The notes below the pieces were generated by a model. That model did no database searches and was not told where the DNA came from. It saw nothing but the letters and a program-made list of their open reading frames with translations. Source: Crotalaria pallida (lineage: Eukaryota > Streptophyta > Magnoliopsida > Fabales > Fabaceae). From it: 64,000 nucleotides of DNA. The stretch covers positions 96,291,290 through 96,355,289 of the forward strand of contig CM075649.1 in assembly GCA_037953625.1 (NCBI GenBank), in the 5' to 3' direction. Positions 49,500 through 60,506 of this stretch are shown here, in pieces (within the stretch, counting starts at the first letter, position 1; each line of letters begins with the position of its first letter). Both the position numbers and the translations under genes were made by a program.

Positions 49500-50979
49500 T
49501 GTAACATCCTCAATTTAATTCAAAATGTAATTTACATGTTAAGAATTTAGGATGAAGAAAATGAAAACATGAAGTTAGAATTAGCTGATTTGAAATGTAG
49601 TTTCGAATTTAAAAACATATAACCTTAGGAAATTTAAAATAAAAGATTAATAACTCAAAACATAAGTTTCACCGTTGGATGTGAAGTTGGATATATGTAG
49701 AAGCTTACTTTAAAATTTGAGCAAGATCCAACGGGTAACGAAGAAGTTACGGATTTGAAGTGCAAAGGAAATGAATATAATGGGAACTGGCTAAAACACT
49801 CGAGTCTTTTGAGAAACACTTGAGTATTTCAGGGCATGCCTAGGTGCCCTAGGCTACACCCAGGCGCGTCATTGCCAAATAGCGATGGTGCTCACAGCCA
49901 AGTTTGCGCCCAGGTGCGCCAGCACCACGCCCAGGCGCGTTTTGTGCACCAGCTGCACCAGAATGACACACTAGCCTTGCAGGAACCACGAAACACTCGA
50001 GTCTTTTTAGAAACACTCGATTATTTCGATCAGATTAGCAAAAAAATAAAAACTTGTGGACCACATATTTGTGGCTTCCACAACAAGCCACTCAACTACA
50101 ACCACACACACTATTCCCTCATGCAAGAAACAAAAATAAACATACACACCAACACATAAAGTCATCATCTTCTCCATTCTTTCCTCTTAGAAACCAAGAG
50201 CAAGAGCCATCATCATCATCAAAGATCTTCACAAAATCCAGAATAATCATCACTAAGAATCATCATCATCAACATCTTCATCATGTGATCAAGCTCAAAA
50301 CCACTTTCCTTTCCTCCTCCTCTCACACGAGTTTCATCATCCTCATCCCTAGGGTTTTCAAGTTCTTCAAGCTATGAAGAATATGTATATTTATGCTTCC
50401 TAGTCAAGACCAAGTGAAGGAGAATACACTTCCCTCATATAATCATCATCAAAGGATCATTTACCAACATTTGATAATAGCTCTATTGAGGTGGCAAGCA
50501 AGGATTAAGAGGTTCAAATTTTAGGGCACCAAACAAAGCTAAACTCAAAGGTTTCCTTACCTCTCTTGGAATTTTGAGGTAAGGAGTGGGTGTTACCCTA
50601 ACCTAGGGGGTAGTTTGTAGTATGTATATAATGGGTGCTAAGAATGGGTGTTAGTTTAGGATATTACACATTAGGGTAGTTGATATGGTTAATAATTAGA
50701 GTAGAATAAATGAGTAAATAATATGATTTTTTGATAATTGTAATATTATGTGAATTTGTGATATATGTTATATATGTTTGACTTGTTTGGGCATGTAAGA
50801 ATGAATATAGAAATATGAACTAGGGAGGTGACACATAATGCTAAGAAAAGGAATTAATTGAGAAATAACGTGTAAGAGACAAATAGATAAATAGTCATGA
50901 AATGAGAGATAAATAGAGAAGGGATTATGAAACTAAAAGAGTACAAGTAAAAGTTAAGAATGATGGTTGTGTGAGACTG

Positions 50980-51310
50980 GTCATAGAAGACGCATGTTGG
51001 ACATGTGTATTATTGATTGCGTAAGTCACACGCGATGTGCAACTGTAAGACGCACAAGGGATGTGCACAGTAATGACTTACACAAGATCCCTATTAACGG
51101 GATCGGTTAGGATGTGTACCTGGTCATGTTAAGACGTGCGACCGGGTGTTGTAAGACGCGCCTTGGACGCGTTCAATAAGTCGCAAGCGGGTCGTATGCT
51201 ATGATTGTGTAAGTCACACGAGATGTGCAATTGTAAGACGCACACAGGATGTGCGCAATGAATGGTCACACCATAACCTCAATTATGTGTAAGACGCACA
51301 CGAATGTGCG
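50980..51310. repeat. Hairpin array in LTR H
   Basis: Repeated GTAAGACGCAC...GTGCGC units with linkers like those in A's LTR (read on the minus strand there). Arms pair within units: CGCACA-CAGGA-TGTGCG, CGCACA-CGAA-TGTGCG, and partly GACGCG...CGCGTTC. It lies inside the putative LTR intron. Confidence 0.7.
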
Positions 51311-51592
51311 CTTCTCCCCACGATAATGAGAATGTGAATAAAAGAAAGAGAAGGAAAATGTAGGAATAAGAGAGAGCAGGACACTAGGAAAGGTTATAAG
51401 TGGAAATAAAGTGAAAGGAAAAAGGAAGATTTAAGTTAATTATTGTAAGTGTGTTTTGATGCATGATTTGAATGAATATGTGATTATGTGCATTACTTGA
51501 TTTATTGTGTTTGACTTGGTATCGCGTTATGTCATATTAGAAACTGTTTTCTATGTTATGCGTAATGCTCACTCCTTACCTTTTTTTCACAG

Positions 51593-51657
51593 GTACTGAG
51601 CTTGAGCTAACACAAGGTCCGGCCGAGCAGGAGTACTCTTCCTTACTGGGAGAGTAA
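51593..51657 (+). other. Putative LTR exon 2 with short conserved frame (LTR H)
   Basis: After CACAG, GT|ACTGAG opens a 20-codon frame ending TAA at 51655 (TELELTQGPAEQEYSSLLGE). It aligns without gaps to the A LTR frame at 21277-21213. Upstream CTCAC and the T-run fit a plant 3' splice site. Confidence 0.4.
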
Positions 51658-52114
51658 GCCTTTATTTAGTAGGACGCGATGCCATGCCCTGGGCCCTTTT
51701 GATGTTATGACATAGTGTGTTTTGTTTATAAAAATGTAAATAACTATTTTGGGTGGGCCCAGGACAACTCGAAAGAGAGGAGTCTTTTGTGAAAATACAA
51801 TTCTAAAACCTGTTTATATAACTGCTAACTCTGATGTGGATATGTGGATATGATGATGTGTGCATAGTAATGCACCTAAACTGTGATATATGTTGAGATG
51901 CCTTGCTGGCATCTTAAAAGATATATATGAATGCTTTTAACAGGTTGCAGGCGAAACTAAATTTTTGGAAAGTCAGGAAAACAAAGGAAACTCCGTCTGT
52001 TTGACGGAAAATTTTTATAAACTAAAATGCATAGTAATGTTTTAAAAAGAAAAATTTTCAATTCCGTTATTTCTCTTTTGGGTAGAAAAGGGTAATTTAA
52101 AGTAGGGTGTTACA

Positions 52115-53460
52115 GGTACAAATTGATTACAAAAGAATTTGGTGAATACGTGTTTAACTCGGTAAGCTAAGGAAGGTTTGGTATTTTCAAATTCTGTGTC
52201 GATTTGGTAATGGAGTACTTTCTTGTATGCATAACAAAATCCTAATCACCAATCGAATTACTTCGTACTTTCATATTAGCCATGCTACGCTAGTACTGGT
52301 CACTTAACGTTTTACTACGCTCTTCTATTCCAACATAGTGTTCACTTATCCCTTCACTCCACAACTTTGATCAAACTTATAAGATACTATTTACCATACA
52401 AACTTTATACCCAAACCTATCTCGAAACTATGTCTACTTTCTAACAAATCAACCTTTCATCCATTATTCCTCCTTCTTAATACAACTTAATGGTCAACAT
52501 AAAACCGGTGTTTCCAAGATTCCTGGGTTTGTACTCTATCGCATCTTCACCTTATCTCATCAACCTCCTAAAAATTCATGTGTCATGCATACAAGTGTTA
52601 CTTCCTTTTCACTAGGGGTTAACTTTGTGTGGCAGGGTTATGTTTTATTCACAAAATCTTTGGGAAAAGAACTTTGAGTTTAATGAAATTTGTTGTTTGG
52701 TTGAACTATTCCATGAAATATGGTCGTTAGTTTGGGTATTTTCTGACAAGAAATGAAATCTTTGCAATTGGAAGGTTTGAATTATCACAATAATGTGATA
52801 ATCAAATTTAACAAATAGAAAAGAGGTGATTAGGATTTTACAAGAATCGAAGATAATGCAGGGTAATGCCTCTACTTGAACTCAATTCGCCTCCGACAAT
52901 CTTTATAATCCAATATTTTTCCAACAGTTGGTTCCTTCTTTCCCACAAGGGTGCTAAATAATATATTTAAGCACAATCATTCATTGAAGAATTTCAACAT
53001 TATTATAGCATAGGAAAAGTAAGAGAAGGGATAATCCTTCAATACAACCAGTTTAAAAGACAGAATTACAACCAGCCCAACACAAAAGAAACAAACATAA
53101 CTAGTGGATAACTCCACAACATTCAAACAATCATTTAAAACAACACAACAGCTCTAAGGACGACCATTAACACCAACATCCTTATTCTCGACCATAACAA
53201 GCATTCTTCCACCCCCTTGAGGTAGTAGAGAAAAAGGAAAGAACACTTTATTTTTTTGTATTGGCTCACCTCTTCTTCACTTTTCCTCTCATATTCTCTC
53301 CTAAGTTGAAGAGAAAAAAAATTGGTGGGTCCTACCAAGTTTTTCCCTTCTCCCATTTTCTTTTCATAACCAAGGAGGATGTTTTCTTCTTATTCTCTCT
53401 ACCCTCAAAATCTCTCCTCCCAAAATACACTAAACCAAACAAAGTTTAAGGTGGTAGTTG
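52115..53460 (-). other. Probable interior of element G, non-coding
   Basis: Follows H's right target copy, so it continues the element interrupted at 49499. I see only short unsupported ORFs and no gag or pol motif, and no primer site or 5' LTR marks where G ends. The non-coding interior and LARD-like tail suggest G may itself be non-autonomous. The right boundary is a guess. Confidence 0.35.
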
Positions 53461-54009
53461 GATGCATCAAGGAATAAAAGTCCACTAAACTAAGGGCATC
53501 CAAAGCGTAGGCTTAACATCAAAGTCACCAGACTCTTAGACATCAATATTACATCATCATTCTGCTATAATATTCAGCTTCAGACTTTTCATATTTTTCA
53601 CCAAAGCAGAGTCTTAACATAGATTCACCCAACTCATGCATCGGCATTACATCATCATCTATTTTTTTTTGACACAATTCATTTAAAAAATGCTCTTGTA
53701 ATATAAGTTCAATAATATTAATTTACCTAGAATTTATAAAAAGTAATCCTAAATAATATTGTTAAAATGGAACAAAATTTAACATTATAATAATTGAAGT
53801 TAATGATACTTACTAAAAAATTTGAAGTGCATAAAAAATACTAACATAATTCAAATTCTTATAATTTAATTAACGTTTTAATGTTGTACTTCAATAAAGT
53901 AAAAAGAAAGAAAGGAAAAAATATTGGTTTCACGACTCTTAAGTTGAATATCTTATTTTACATTATCAATCTAAGACTGTCCATCAAATTCCAAAGATTG
54001 AATGGTCAA
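53461..54009. other. AT-rich intergenic stretch
   Basis: No gene is seen. Two loosely similar stretches (about 53507-53558 and 53615-53662, both beginning CTTAACAT and ending ATTACATCATCAT) hint at a degraded small repeat. 53670-53950 is low-complexity A/T. Confidence 0.5.
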
Positions 54010-54275
54010 ATTGGTCCCTGACTTTGTAGGTATCGGTCAAGTTAGTCCCTGACTTTATCGAAATAGCAATTTAATCCCTGAGATAGGAGGACGTCGATCA
54101 AGTTAGTCCATGCCGTCAATATCTCTCATTATCGTAGGGACGAATTTGCTTTAAAATGAGATAAAGACAGAGATGTAAGTGAATTAAAATGTTATCTCAG
54201 AGACTAAATTGCTATTTCGATAAAGTCATGGACTAACTTAACCGAAGCCTAGAACTCTTGACCAATAAGACCATT
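54010..54275. repeat. Foldback repeat with GTCCCTGACTTT arms
   Basis: About 50 bp at 54037-54083 recur inverted at 54193-54240 with few mismatches (shared GACTTTATCGAAATAGCAAT), around a ~110-bp centre. This is typical of plant foldback or MULE-like MITEs. Exact ends and target duplication are unclear. Confidence 0.6.
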
Positions 54276-54447
54276 CCCTCATTTCCAAATTTTGAAGTAG
54301 TCCTAAATATCGATCCACCTCTTTCTAATTCAGAAATACAAACTAGTACACCATAAATGAAGGCACAACTCTTGATCAGTATGGCATGGGATGAAGGCCC
54401 TGCTATTCCTATCGGCTTCATTTTGGGGCGGTAACACTAGCAAACCA

Positions 54448-55440
54448 TGGGAGACCATCAAAGTCTTCTTCCGATGATCAATCACTGTCAGACTCCGAGG
54501 GAGACCAAACCAACAACCAGATCAACGACCGACCACGATGACCTTGAAACGGTGGCTCGCTCCCATAGCTCCTGCGATGATACTGCCGGAGATGCTGACG
54601 ACGATAACGAACAGGTATAACGTTCATTTCATCACCATGCCATTGCCTTTATGCTATTTCCGATCGTTACTTTGTTAGAGCTTGGGCTTCGGTGTTCTGT
54701 TTTTTCATGTTAAATATAAATTGCAAGTGAAGCTAGATCGTCTTCTTCAATAGCTTATGTGTTAGGAGTCCCACATTGAGTAGTCTAGGAAGCTCAATGT
54801 GGTACTTAAGTCATGAGTCTCTCCCACCTAATGGACTAGTCTTTTGGGTTGGGCTATAAGTCTTAACAATTGGTGTCTTTCATTTGAGAGGTTGAAAGGG
54901 CTACCTATAGGACACTGAGAGGTAAGTGGAGCCGCCAATAGAGAAAGGGCTATCATTGGGTCTATGAAGTGAAAGCCGCCGTGGACGTCTGCCCTTAAAG
55001 GAGGCGGCAATGTTAGGAGTCCCACATTGAATAGTCTAGTAAGCTCAATGTGGTACTTAAGCTATGAGTCTCTCCCAACTAATGGCTGTTTGCAATTTAT
55101 GTCCGTATAAACTTATTTTGTTATTAAAAAAAACTGTTTCGGTATAGGATGATGATTGATGGTAGTGTTGATCCTGAAATCTGCAAGCGTGCGAAGGCAG
55201 ATTAAGAGAAATGCCAAAAAAAAAGAAGGAAGAAGCAGAATATTCAGAGATGTTGGATGCTCAAAATGCAGCCATTGATAATTATATGGTAATACGTTGA
55301 ATGGCGTTACGTTTTTATATTTTATATCATTTGATTTTATTGTTAAATAAATAATTATTTCGTTGAATGCAGGACAATAAAGGAAAAGGCAGATTGAAGT
55401 ATCTCTTACAGAAAACTGAGCTGTTTGGTCATTTTTATTT
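54448..55440 (+). pseudogene. ISWI-type chromatin remodeller (CHR11/17-like), 5' fragment
   Basis: Three exon-like pieces match the N-terminus of plant ISWI ATPases. 54448-54615: Ser/Asp-rich start, LETVARSHSS and an acidic DAGDADDD-like end at a GT donor. 55157-55290: GSVDPEICKRAKAD, then KKKKEEAEYSEMLDAQNAAI in another frame. 55373-55440: NKGKGRLKYLLQKTELFGHF. Family members continue for ~1000 residues with the SNF2 ATPase and HAND-SANT-SLIDE; none of that follows here. Damage: at least two frame changes in the first piece, TAA after AKAD, and a shift in the A-run near 55215. A TRIM sits in the first intron. It is a dead 5' fragment of a gene duplicate. Confidence 0.75.
54760..55085 (+). 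mobile_element. TRIM element in the pseudogene intron
   Basis: TGTTAGGAGTCCCACATTGA starts at 54760 and recurs at 55011. The first copy runs about 110 bp to CTTAACA, followed by ATTGGTGTC, a decayed initiator-Met primer site. AAAGGAGGCGGCAA just before the second copy serves as purine tract. The second LTR stops matching after ~70 bp, so it is truncated. The size, LTR start and primer site fit plant TRIMs. Confidence 0.7.
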
Positions 55441-55635
55441 TTATTTTTTTGAATGGTGGATTCAAGGTGCTACTACTTTATTAATATACAAACAATCTAT
55501 GAAAAATCCTTTCTTTTCTTTTTTTTTAAATTTATTTAATACTAGAAAATAAATACTAACGCATGAGCACTTATGAGTCTTCCTAATATGGCTGTTTGTG
55601 AATAATTCACGGAAGATGAAACCCTCATAGGGTTG

Positions 55636-55644
55636 TATAAAAAG
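55636..55644 (+). promoter_or_regulatory. TATA box of the INO80B-like gene
   Basis: TATAAAAAG about 30 bp before a C/A-rich stretch that looks like the transcript start (about 55668). Confidence 0.55.
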
Positions 55645-55667
55645 CACAAGTCTTCATCTTTTGGTAC

Positions 55668-55843
55668 TGTGCCGCACAGAACAAAGAACACTACATCGTT
55701 GCTCTCACTGCACCAAACCCCAATTCCCTCGAATTGCAGAGAAGAAACAAGGAAGCCTTGCTCTTATCAACACCTTCTTCTGCTTTCAACGAACCCTAAT
55801 CCCATTTCGCTTCGATTCAGAGCGGTAGCATCAGCTAAGAGAG
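55668..55843 (+). other. 5'-UTR exon 1 of the INO80B-like gene
   Basis: A leader-like C/T-rich tract without an ATG frame joining the CDS. It ends AAGAGAG|GTAAAAT at 55843; the 432-bp leader intron ends TGTTGCAG at 56275. The start position is inferred from the TATA box. Confidence 0.6.
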
Positions 55844-56356
55844 GTAAAATATTTGCACCATTACTGAGACTTTCACCTGATTTACGATTCATCTTCCAAA
55901 TTTTACTAAATTTCTGTGCTGCTTGTTTTCACTTTGCTTCTTATACTCCTAATTCATGCTTAGGTTTCGTTCTTTTATTTCATCAGTTGTAAAAGAACGA
56001 AGTTTGATTTTCATATCTGTTGAATTTGATTGTGATAGAATGGCAACGTGATAAACATATGCTGCATTGAATGTGTGAAGTTAATTTATGACGATGGACA
56101 ACTGATAATCTTAATTCAATCAGGTTAAAATGAATTAAGTTCAACTTTGAGTTGTGCTATCATCAAGTTAATTTTTTTTATTGTAGAAGAGAGCAGTTAG
56201 GTTACATTTGAAATGGTAAAGTACTAGGGTTTGTCTTAGGATTGATCGATGTGATTTTATGTGACTGTGTTGCAGTGGAAATAATAGTGGTTTACGAAGG
56301 TTTTCCTTCGGCTAAAGTTGAAGGAGCACCAGAAGATCGTGCTGTGCTGTAATAAA

Positions 56357-59341
56357 ATGAAGGATCTTGGTGGTGCCTGGTTCGATGGTCTAAGCAATGA
56401 TGTTAGGAGGAAGAGGAGTCGGACTTCACGAAGGCCTCGTACTGATCCGCTGCCTGCTTTTGAAGGTTGTGGCCTTTATCCCTTGTTGTCAACACTGTCC
56501 TTCAAGGATGCTAGCCAGACCTCTAGTCCCAAAAATGCTAGCGGTGATGCTAATTTCATTCTTAAACTTTGTATCTCTCATTCATCAGGAAATGTAGATA
56601 TGAACGATGGGAGGAATTTAGAGGGTCCAAGGCAATCTGTTGTTTCACAGGATGGATTGGGGAATGAGACAAAGGTTAAAAAGTTGAAGCTCAAGTTTGG
56701 CGGTATGACGTATACTATTCATGCCAACCCTACATGTAACATTGCTCCTGAAAGTGGATTGACGGCAAAGAGCTCTCAATCATCAGCCTCTAGACCACCC
56801 AAAAAGAAAAAGGTATTTCTTGTTTTAATGTAACAGTAGTTTTTATCATAATATGCGACATGTTACTCAACATTTAATCATACATTGTGATAATGTTAGA
56901 TAATGGGGATATAAAGCTATTCAAGTGCAAACACTAAACTTTCAGGAGAAGTAAGGAATTTCATCCTTGTTGATCTCATTCATCATAATTAAATTAAATT
57001 TCATAATAGAGTAAAATGGGCATGTGCATTGTCCACGTTTAAGCTCAACGGGCTCTCAAATGGTTAAACCATTTTTGTACCTCCACCTTAGGGCTCAGTT
57101 GGTTCATATACGGTTATTGGTCATATTATATTTGCCTTTTCTGAATTAATCATTAGTACGTATCAATTTCTTGCAAGTGTTATTTCAGGATATTATTGAG
57201 CCATATCTTACCTGAATTGTTTGTGATGATGATATCTAATATTTATGGAAAAATATTTCTGCTCTTGATTGCTTATCTATAAGCAAATATTTCCTCTTTT
57301 CTTTTTAACTTCATAGAATCCCATTTGATTGCTCTCACCCAAATGCGTTATCACAGAGTAATTCGGATGATAATCTGCAAACTGAGCAAGTAGACAAGTT
57401 TGAACAAGTTGGGTACATGGAAAAGATGACAACATCAAAAGTTTCTGCATTGATGGACAACAACAGTGAAGCGACACTTACAACACGTCAACAGGCCATT
57501 CAGTCTAGCAAAGATGCCTTTGCATCTGGTGCAAGTTTTATTGAGTTTCCCAATCGATTACCACCTGCCCCACCTAAGAGTGAGCATTTATCTGTATTTT
57601 ATAACTGTTATCCATTTCATACTAAGTTGTTAACCATGTGCTTAATTCATAACATTATATCTTAATAAAATCTTTACTATAGATTCAAAGGGAAAGCTTT
57701 CAGAAATGGAACAGCAACTAAGGAGAGCTGCGGCTGCCAAGAAGCGTAAAATGCAACATGAGAAGGCTGAGGTTTGTTTCTGTTCTCTTTAAGTTTCAGC
57801 TCTCCTTCTTATGGTGTTAGATTTTACACAGAATGCAAGCCGATTTGATTCTCTTGGGAACTAGCTCTGTTAGAACTGTTACCTGACATAAGAATGGAGA
57901 ATTGTAATTGCAAAGAGCCCCTTATAAAAGGATGAATGGTTTGTGGGTGGGGACTATTCATTTGGAAAGAGTTAAGCACTTGGAGAGGGGTAGGATCTCT
58001 TGCATATCCTACAAGACTGAATACAGTTTGTATTGTTCTACAAATTCTTTTATCGTTTCTTAGTCCAGTAATTCTATCATACCTACAAGTCTGGTGTCTG
58101 TTACTTTATTACCCAGAGGATACTCTCGTAGTACTGTCTTTCTGCTGTTTCTCTCTTGGCAATGACTAATTGGATTTATCCTCCACCAAAGTTACATCAA
58201 TGATTGTTTCCCACTCTGGTTTCGCTTACCTATTTTTCAATTCTTCACCACCTCACGATTCTGGTTCTTGATCCTCAAACCTTTACCTTCATTTCCAATT
58301 CTTGGCTCTAAGGATTACCATTTTTTGTAGGCTGAAGCTATCAAAAAAAATACTTGATCCTCAAACCTCGCGACTCTGGTTCTTGATCCTCAAACCTTTA
58401 CTTTCATTTCCAATTCTTGGCTCTAAGGATTCCCGTTTTTTGTAGGCTGAAGCTATCAGAAAAATACTCGGACAAGGCTCCGGCAGGAAGAAGAAAGAAG
58501 AGAAAATGAAGAAGTGCCAAGAACTAGCACAGGTTTTGTAGCATTAAATGAATTTCTCACACTATTATTTAAATTTGTTTATTCAGCTTGCAGTTTTTAT
58601 TGAATGATTCTGTGCAGGAGAAGGCAGCGAATGCAAATGTGCTTCCACCAAACACCATCCGAACCGTGATGGGTCCTGCTGGAACAACTGTGACTTTTTC
58701 TGAGGAAATAGGGATCCCTAGCATATTGAACCAACCACCCGTCAGGTATCAAGCTATACTGATTTGATTATGGTACTTGTTAGAATGTCTTTCTAATAAC
58801 TTGTTTAGATATGTGTGACAAATAAAAAAAGAGAAAGAAGAGTGAAAATGGATATGAAACAATCCTTATTTACCAATGAAATAAATCTGAGTGCTTGCAT
58901 TGGCTTTGGCTTTGGCTTTTCATTTTTTTTTTATCAGACTGTCTTCCTGTGAACTTCGTAAGATATGTTTGGCAAATAAAATAAGGGAAAAACAAATTGA
59001 GAAGAATGAAAATTGATATTTAAAATTTTTGCTGTTTATAAAAAAGAAATCTGAGTGAATGCCGTTGGCTTTAGCATTTTGCCTGATCTTGACAACAATA
59101 AACGATTCTCCGAACATCCCAACTTTCTCTCTCTGCCAATGATATCCTTTAGTATTGTTGCAGTTATCCTCCACCTCGTGAGAATTGCGTCAATCCATCT
59201 TGCACCAATACATTTAAATATCGGCATTCGAAATTGAAGCTTCCTATTTGCAGTCTCCAATGCTACAAGGCTGTCAAGGAGATGTGTGCTGATGAAACTG
59301 GTGTCCAAGAGAAGATGGCGGCTGATGGAACTACCTCTTGA
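56357..59341 (+). CDS. INO80 complex subunit B-like protein (PAPA-1 region, HIT zinc finger), 386 aa
   Basis: Coding exons 56357-56812, 57357-57579, 57683-57771, 58446-58532, 58618-58745 and 59164-59341 join in phase (GT-AG throughout) to 386 codons and TGA. ATG 56357 is the first in the exon that joins. Residues 17-28 are basic (RRKRSRTSRRPR). A KLKLKFGGMTYTIHA motif lies near 110-125, and a PAPA-1-type helical region from about 232 (LSEMEQQLRRAAAAKKRKMQ; AEAIRKILGQGSGRKK) to PPNTIRTVMGPAGTTVTFSE. The HIT-type zinc finger has Cys336, 341, 357, 361 and His349. Family role: a nuclear subunit (Ies2/INO80B type) of the INO80 nucleosome remodeller, which stimulates its ATPase. Intron 4 contains a duplicated acceptor, and a TATA box and a leader intron lie upstream. 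It looks intact, and its length suits plant homologues. Confidence 0.88.
58265..58465 (+). repeat. Tandem duplication spanning a splice acceptor (intron 4/exon 5)
   Basis: GATCCTCAAACCTTTAC...TTTTTTGTAG|GCTGAAGCTATC occurs at about 58270-58355 and again at 58388-58465. The second copy is the true exon 5 start (58446). The first gives a decoy acceptor at 58331 whose frame stops after eight codons. Confidence 0.85.
58807..59073 (+). repeat. Diverged direct repeat in intron 6
   Basis: AGATATGTxTGxCAAATAAA...AAATCTGAGTG...TTGGCTTTxGC occurs twice, at about 58807-58912 and 58960-59073, with many differences. Confidence 0.6.
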
Positions 59342-59966
59342 TGTTGTGAATGACTCTCCATCACTGGTTTTTGTCTGTTTTATGGAACCCTTTATGGTTT
59401 TTGAGTTATAGCAGAGATCTTATGTGGAGGTTTGTTCATTTACTTGTATAAGAGTTTTTTGTGATAATGGTATCCTGTTGATTGGAAATAGATACCGCAT
59501 GTAGTTTGCTTTTAGAAGTACTAGATTGAAGTAATTTTAAGTGTGTTTGAAATTTAAAATTACAGTCCATGACGTCTCATGGAGTCTGCTTGGTTGATTG
59601 AGCTAGAGCTGCGGGACATAAGTAACTATTCGAGTTAATATCTCTAAATTTGTGTTCCAATCTTATTCTCCCCCATCCCTTGTATTTTGTATTTGTAAAG
59701 CTTCTTTGAGCTTCCCCTTGGTTAAAAAAATTTGAAAACCATCGCTCTATCATATATTGAAATCGGTTTAAATGCTAAAAATAATCAGCAATTTTTATAA
59801 AACTCCTTTGTTCTCTTGTTCTTTTAATGAAATTCTAAATCTTGTCATTTTTTCCATAAAACTAAATTTAGCCGGATATTGACTATTTAAAAATTTCAAT
59901 ATAGGTAAAGGTAGGGAAAGTTTTTGGACAAAATTGATTGAGTTTTTTGGTTGGACTAAATAATAC
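59342..59966. other. 3' UTR and AT-rich intergenic stretch
   Basis: Downstream of the TGA there is T-rich sequence typical of plant 3' ends (to about 59500), then AT-rich DNA in which I see nothing further. Confidence 0.5.
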
Positions 59967-60235
59967 TCCCTCCGATCCTATTTAAAAGATCATTTTGGGG
60001 TTTTTCACTTCCACCAAGGAGAGTGGATAAATTAGTTAGTGATATTAGAAATGTGAAAATTTGATATACTTTTTAAAAATTACCCCTATAATTATTATTG
60101 AAACTTTAAAAAGTGTTAACTTTATAGGGGTGTTAGTGGAAAGAAATAACTAAATGCTATTGAAAATTGAAAATGAGTTTTATAAATAGGACCAAAATAA
60201 AAACTCCAAAAGGGTCTTATAAATAAGACTAGAGA
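59967..60235. mobile_element. Stowaway-like MITE (CTCCCTCCG ends)
   Basis: The left end TA|CTCCCTCCGATCC...TTTTGGGG is matched in reverse by the right end CTCCAAAAGGGTCTTATAAAT...AGAGAG, with mismatches, ~268 bp in all. It is a non-coding mariner-type MITE. The right TA is not clear. Confidence 0.7.
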
Positions 60236-60506
60236 GAGAAAAGTTTCAAGTTATTTATGTAAAGCACGTGAGAAAATGCATTTTTGGAGAGATTCTTATT
60301 TAACATCTAACCTTGGGAGTTTGGTTTGACCAATCAATTTGATTTTTGTTTACTCAATCTGTTTGGGAAAGCGGCCAAGATTCAGCAGTTGGAATGTTGC
60401 ACAAGATGCACTACTAATTTGTAAATAAAAAAATAAAAAAAATAAAAAAAAGCTTAATTGTATTTGGGTCTCCTAATTTACTTGATTTGGTGAATTTAGT
60501 CTCTCT
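60236..60506. other. AT-rich spacer with solo LTR F's left target site
   Basis: No gene. A-rich run at 60425-60455; tctct at 60502-60506 is F's target copy. Confidence 0.5.

Larger units (their letters stand above)
49500..52114 (+). mobile_element. Solo LTR H, 2.6 kb
   Basis: Begins TGTAACATCCTCAATTT, ends GGGTGTTACA, flanked by ggtac at 49495-49499 and 52115-52119, with no interior. In order: CACTCGAGT-type half palindromes (49796, 49990), three CGCCCAGGCGCG-like GC-rich repeats (49855-49945), a leader to donor TTTTGAG|GTAAGGAG (50579), a hairpin array (50980-51310), then CTCACTCCTTACC, a T-run and CACAG|GTACTGAG (51592). Confidence 0.93.

Noticed and set aside
49836..50377. Two 107-codon ORFs in LTR H
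   Set aside because: They cover GC-rich repeats and a C/T-rich leader; they overlap each other and have no motif.
56318..56356. Upstream extension of the INO80B-like ORF
   Set aside because: It lacks an ATG; the first ATG in the joined exon is 56357.
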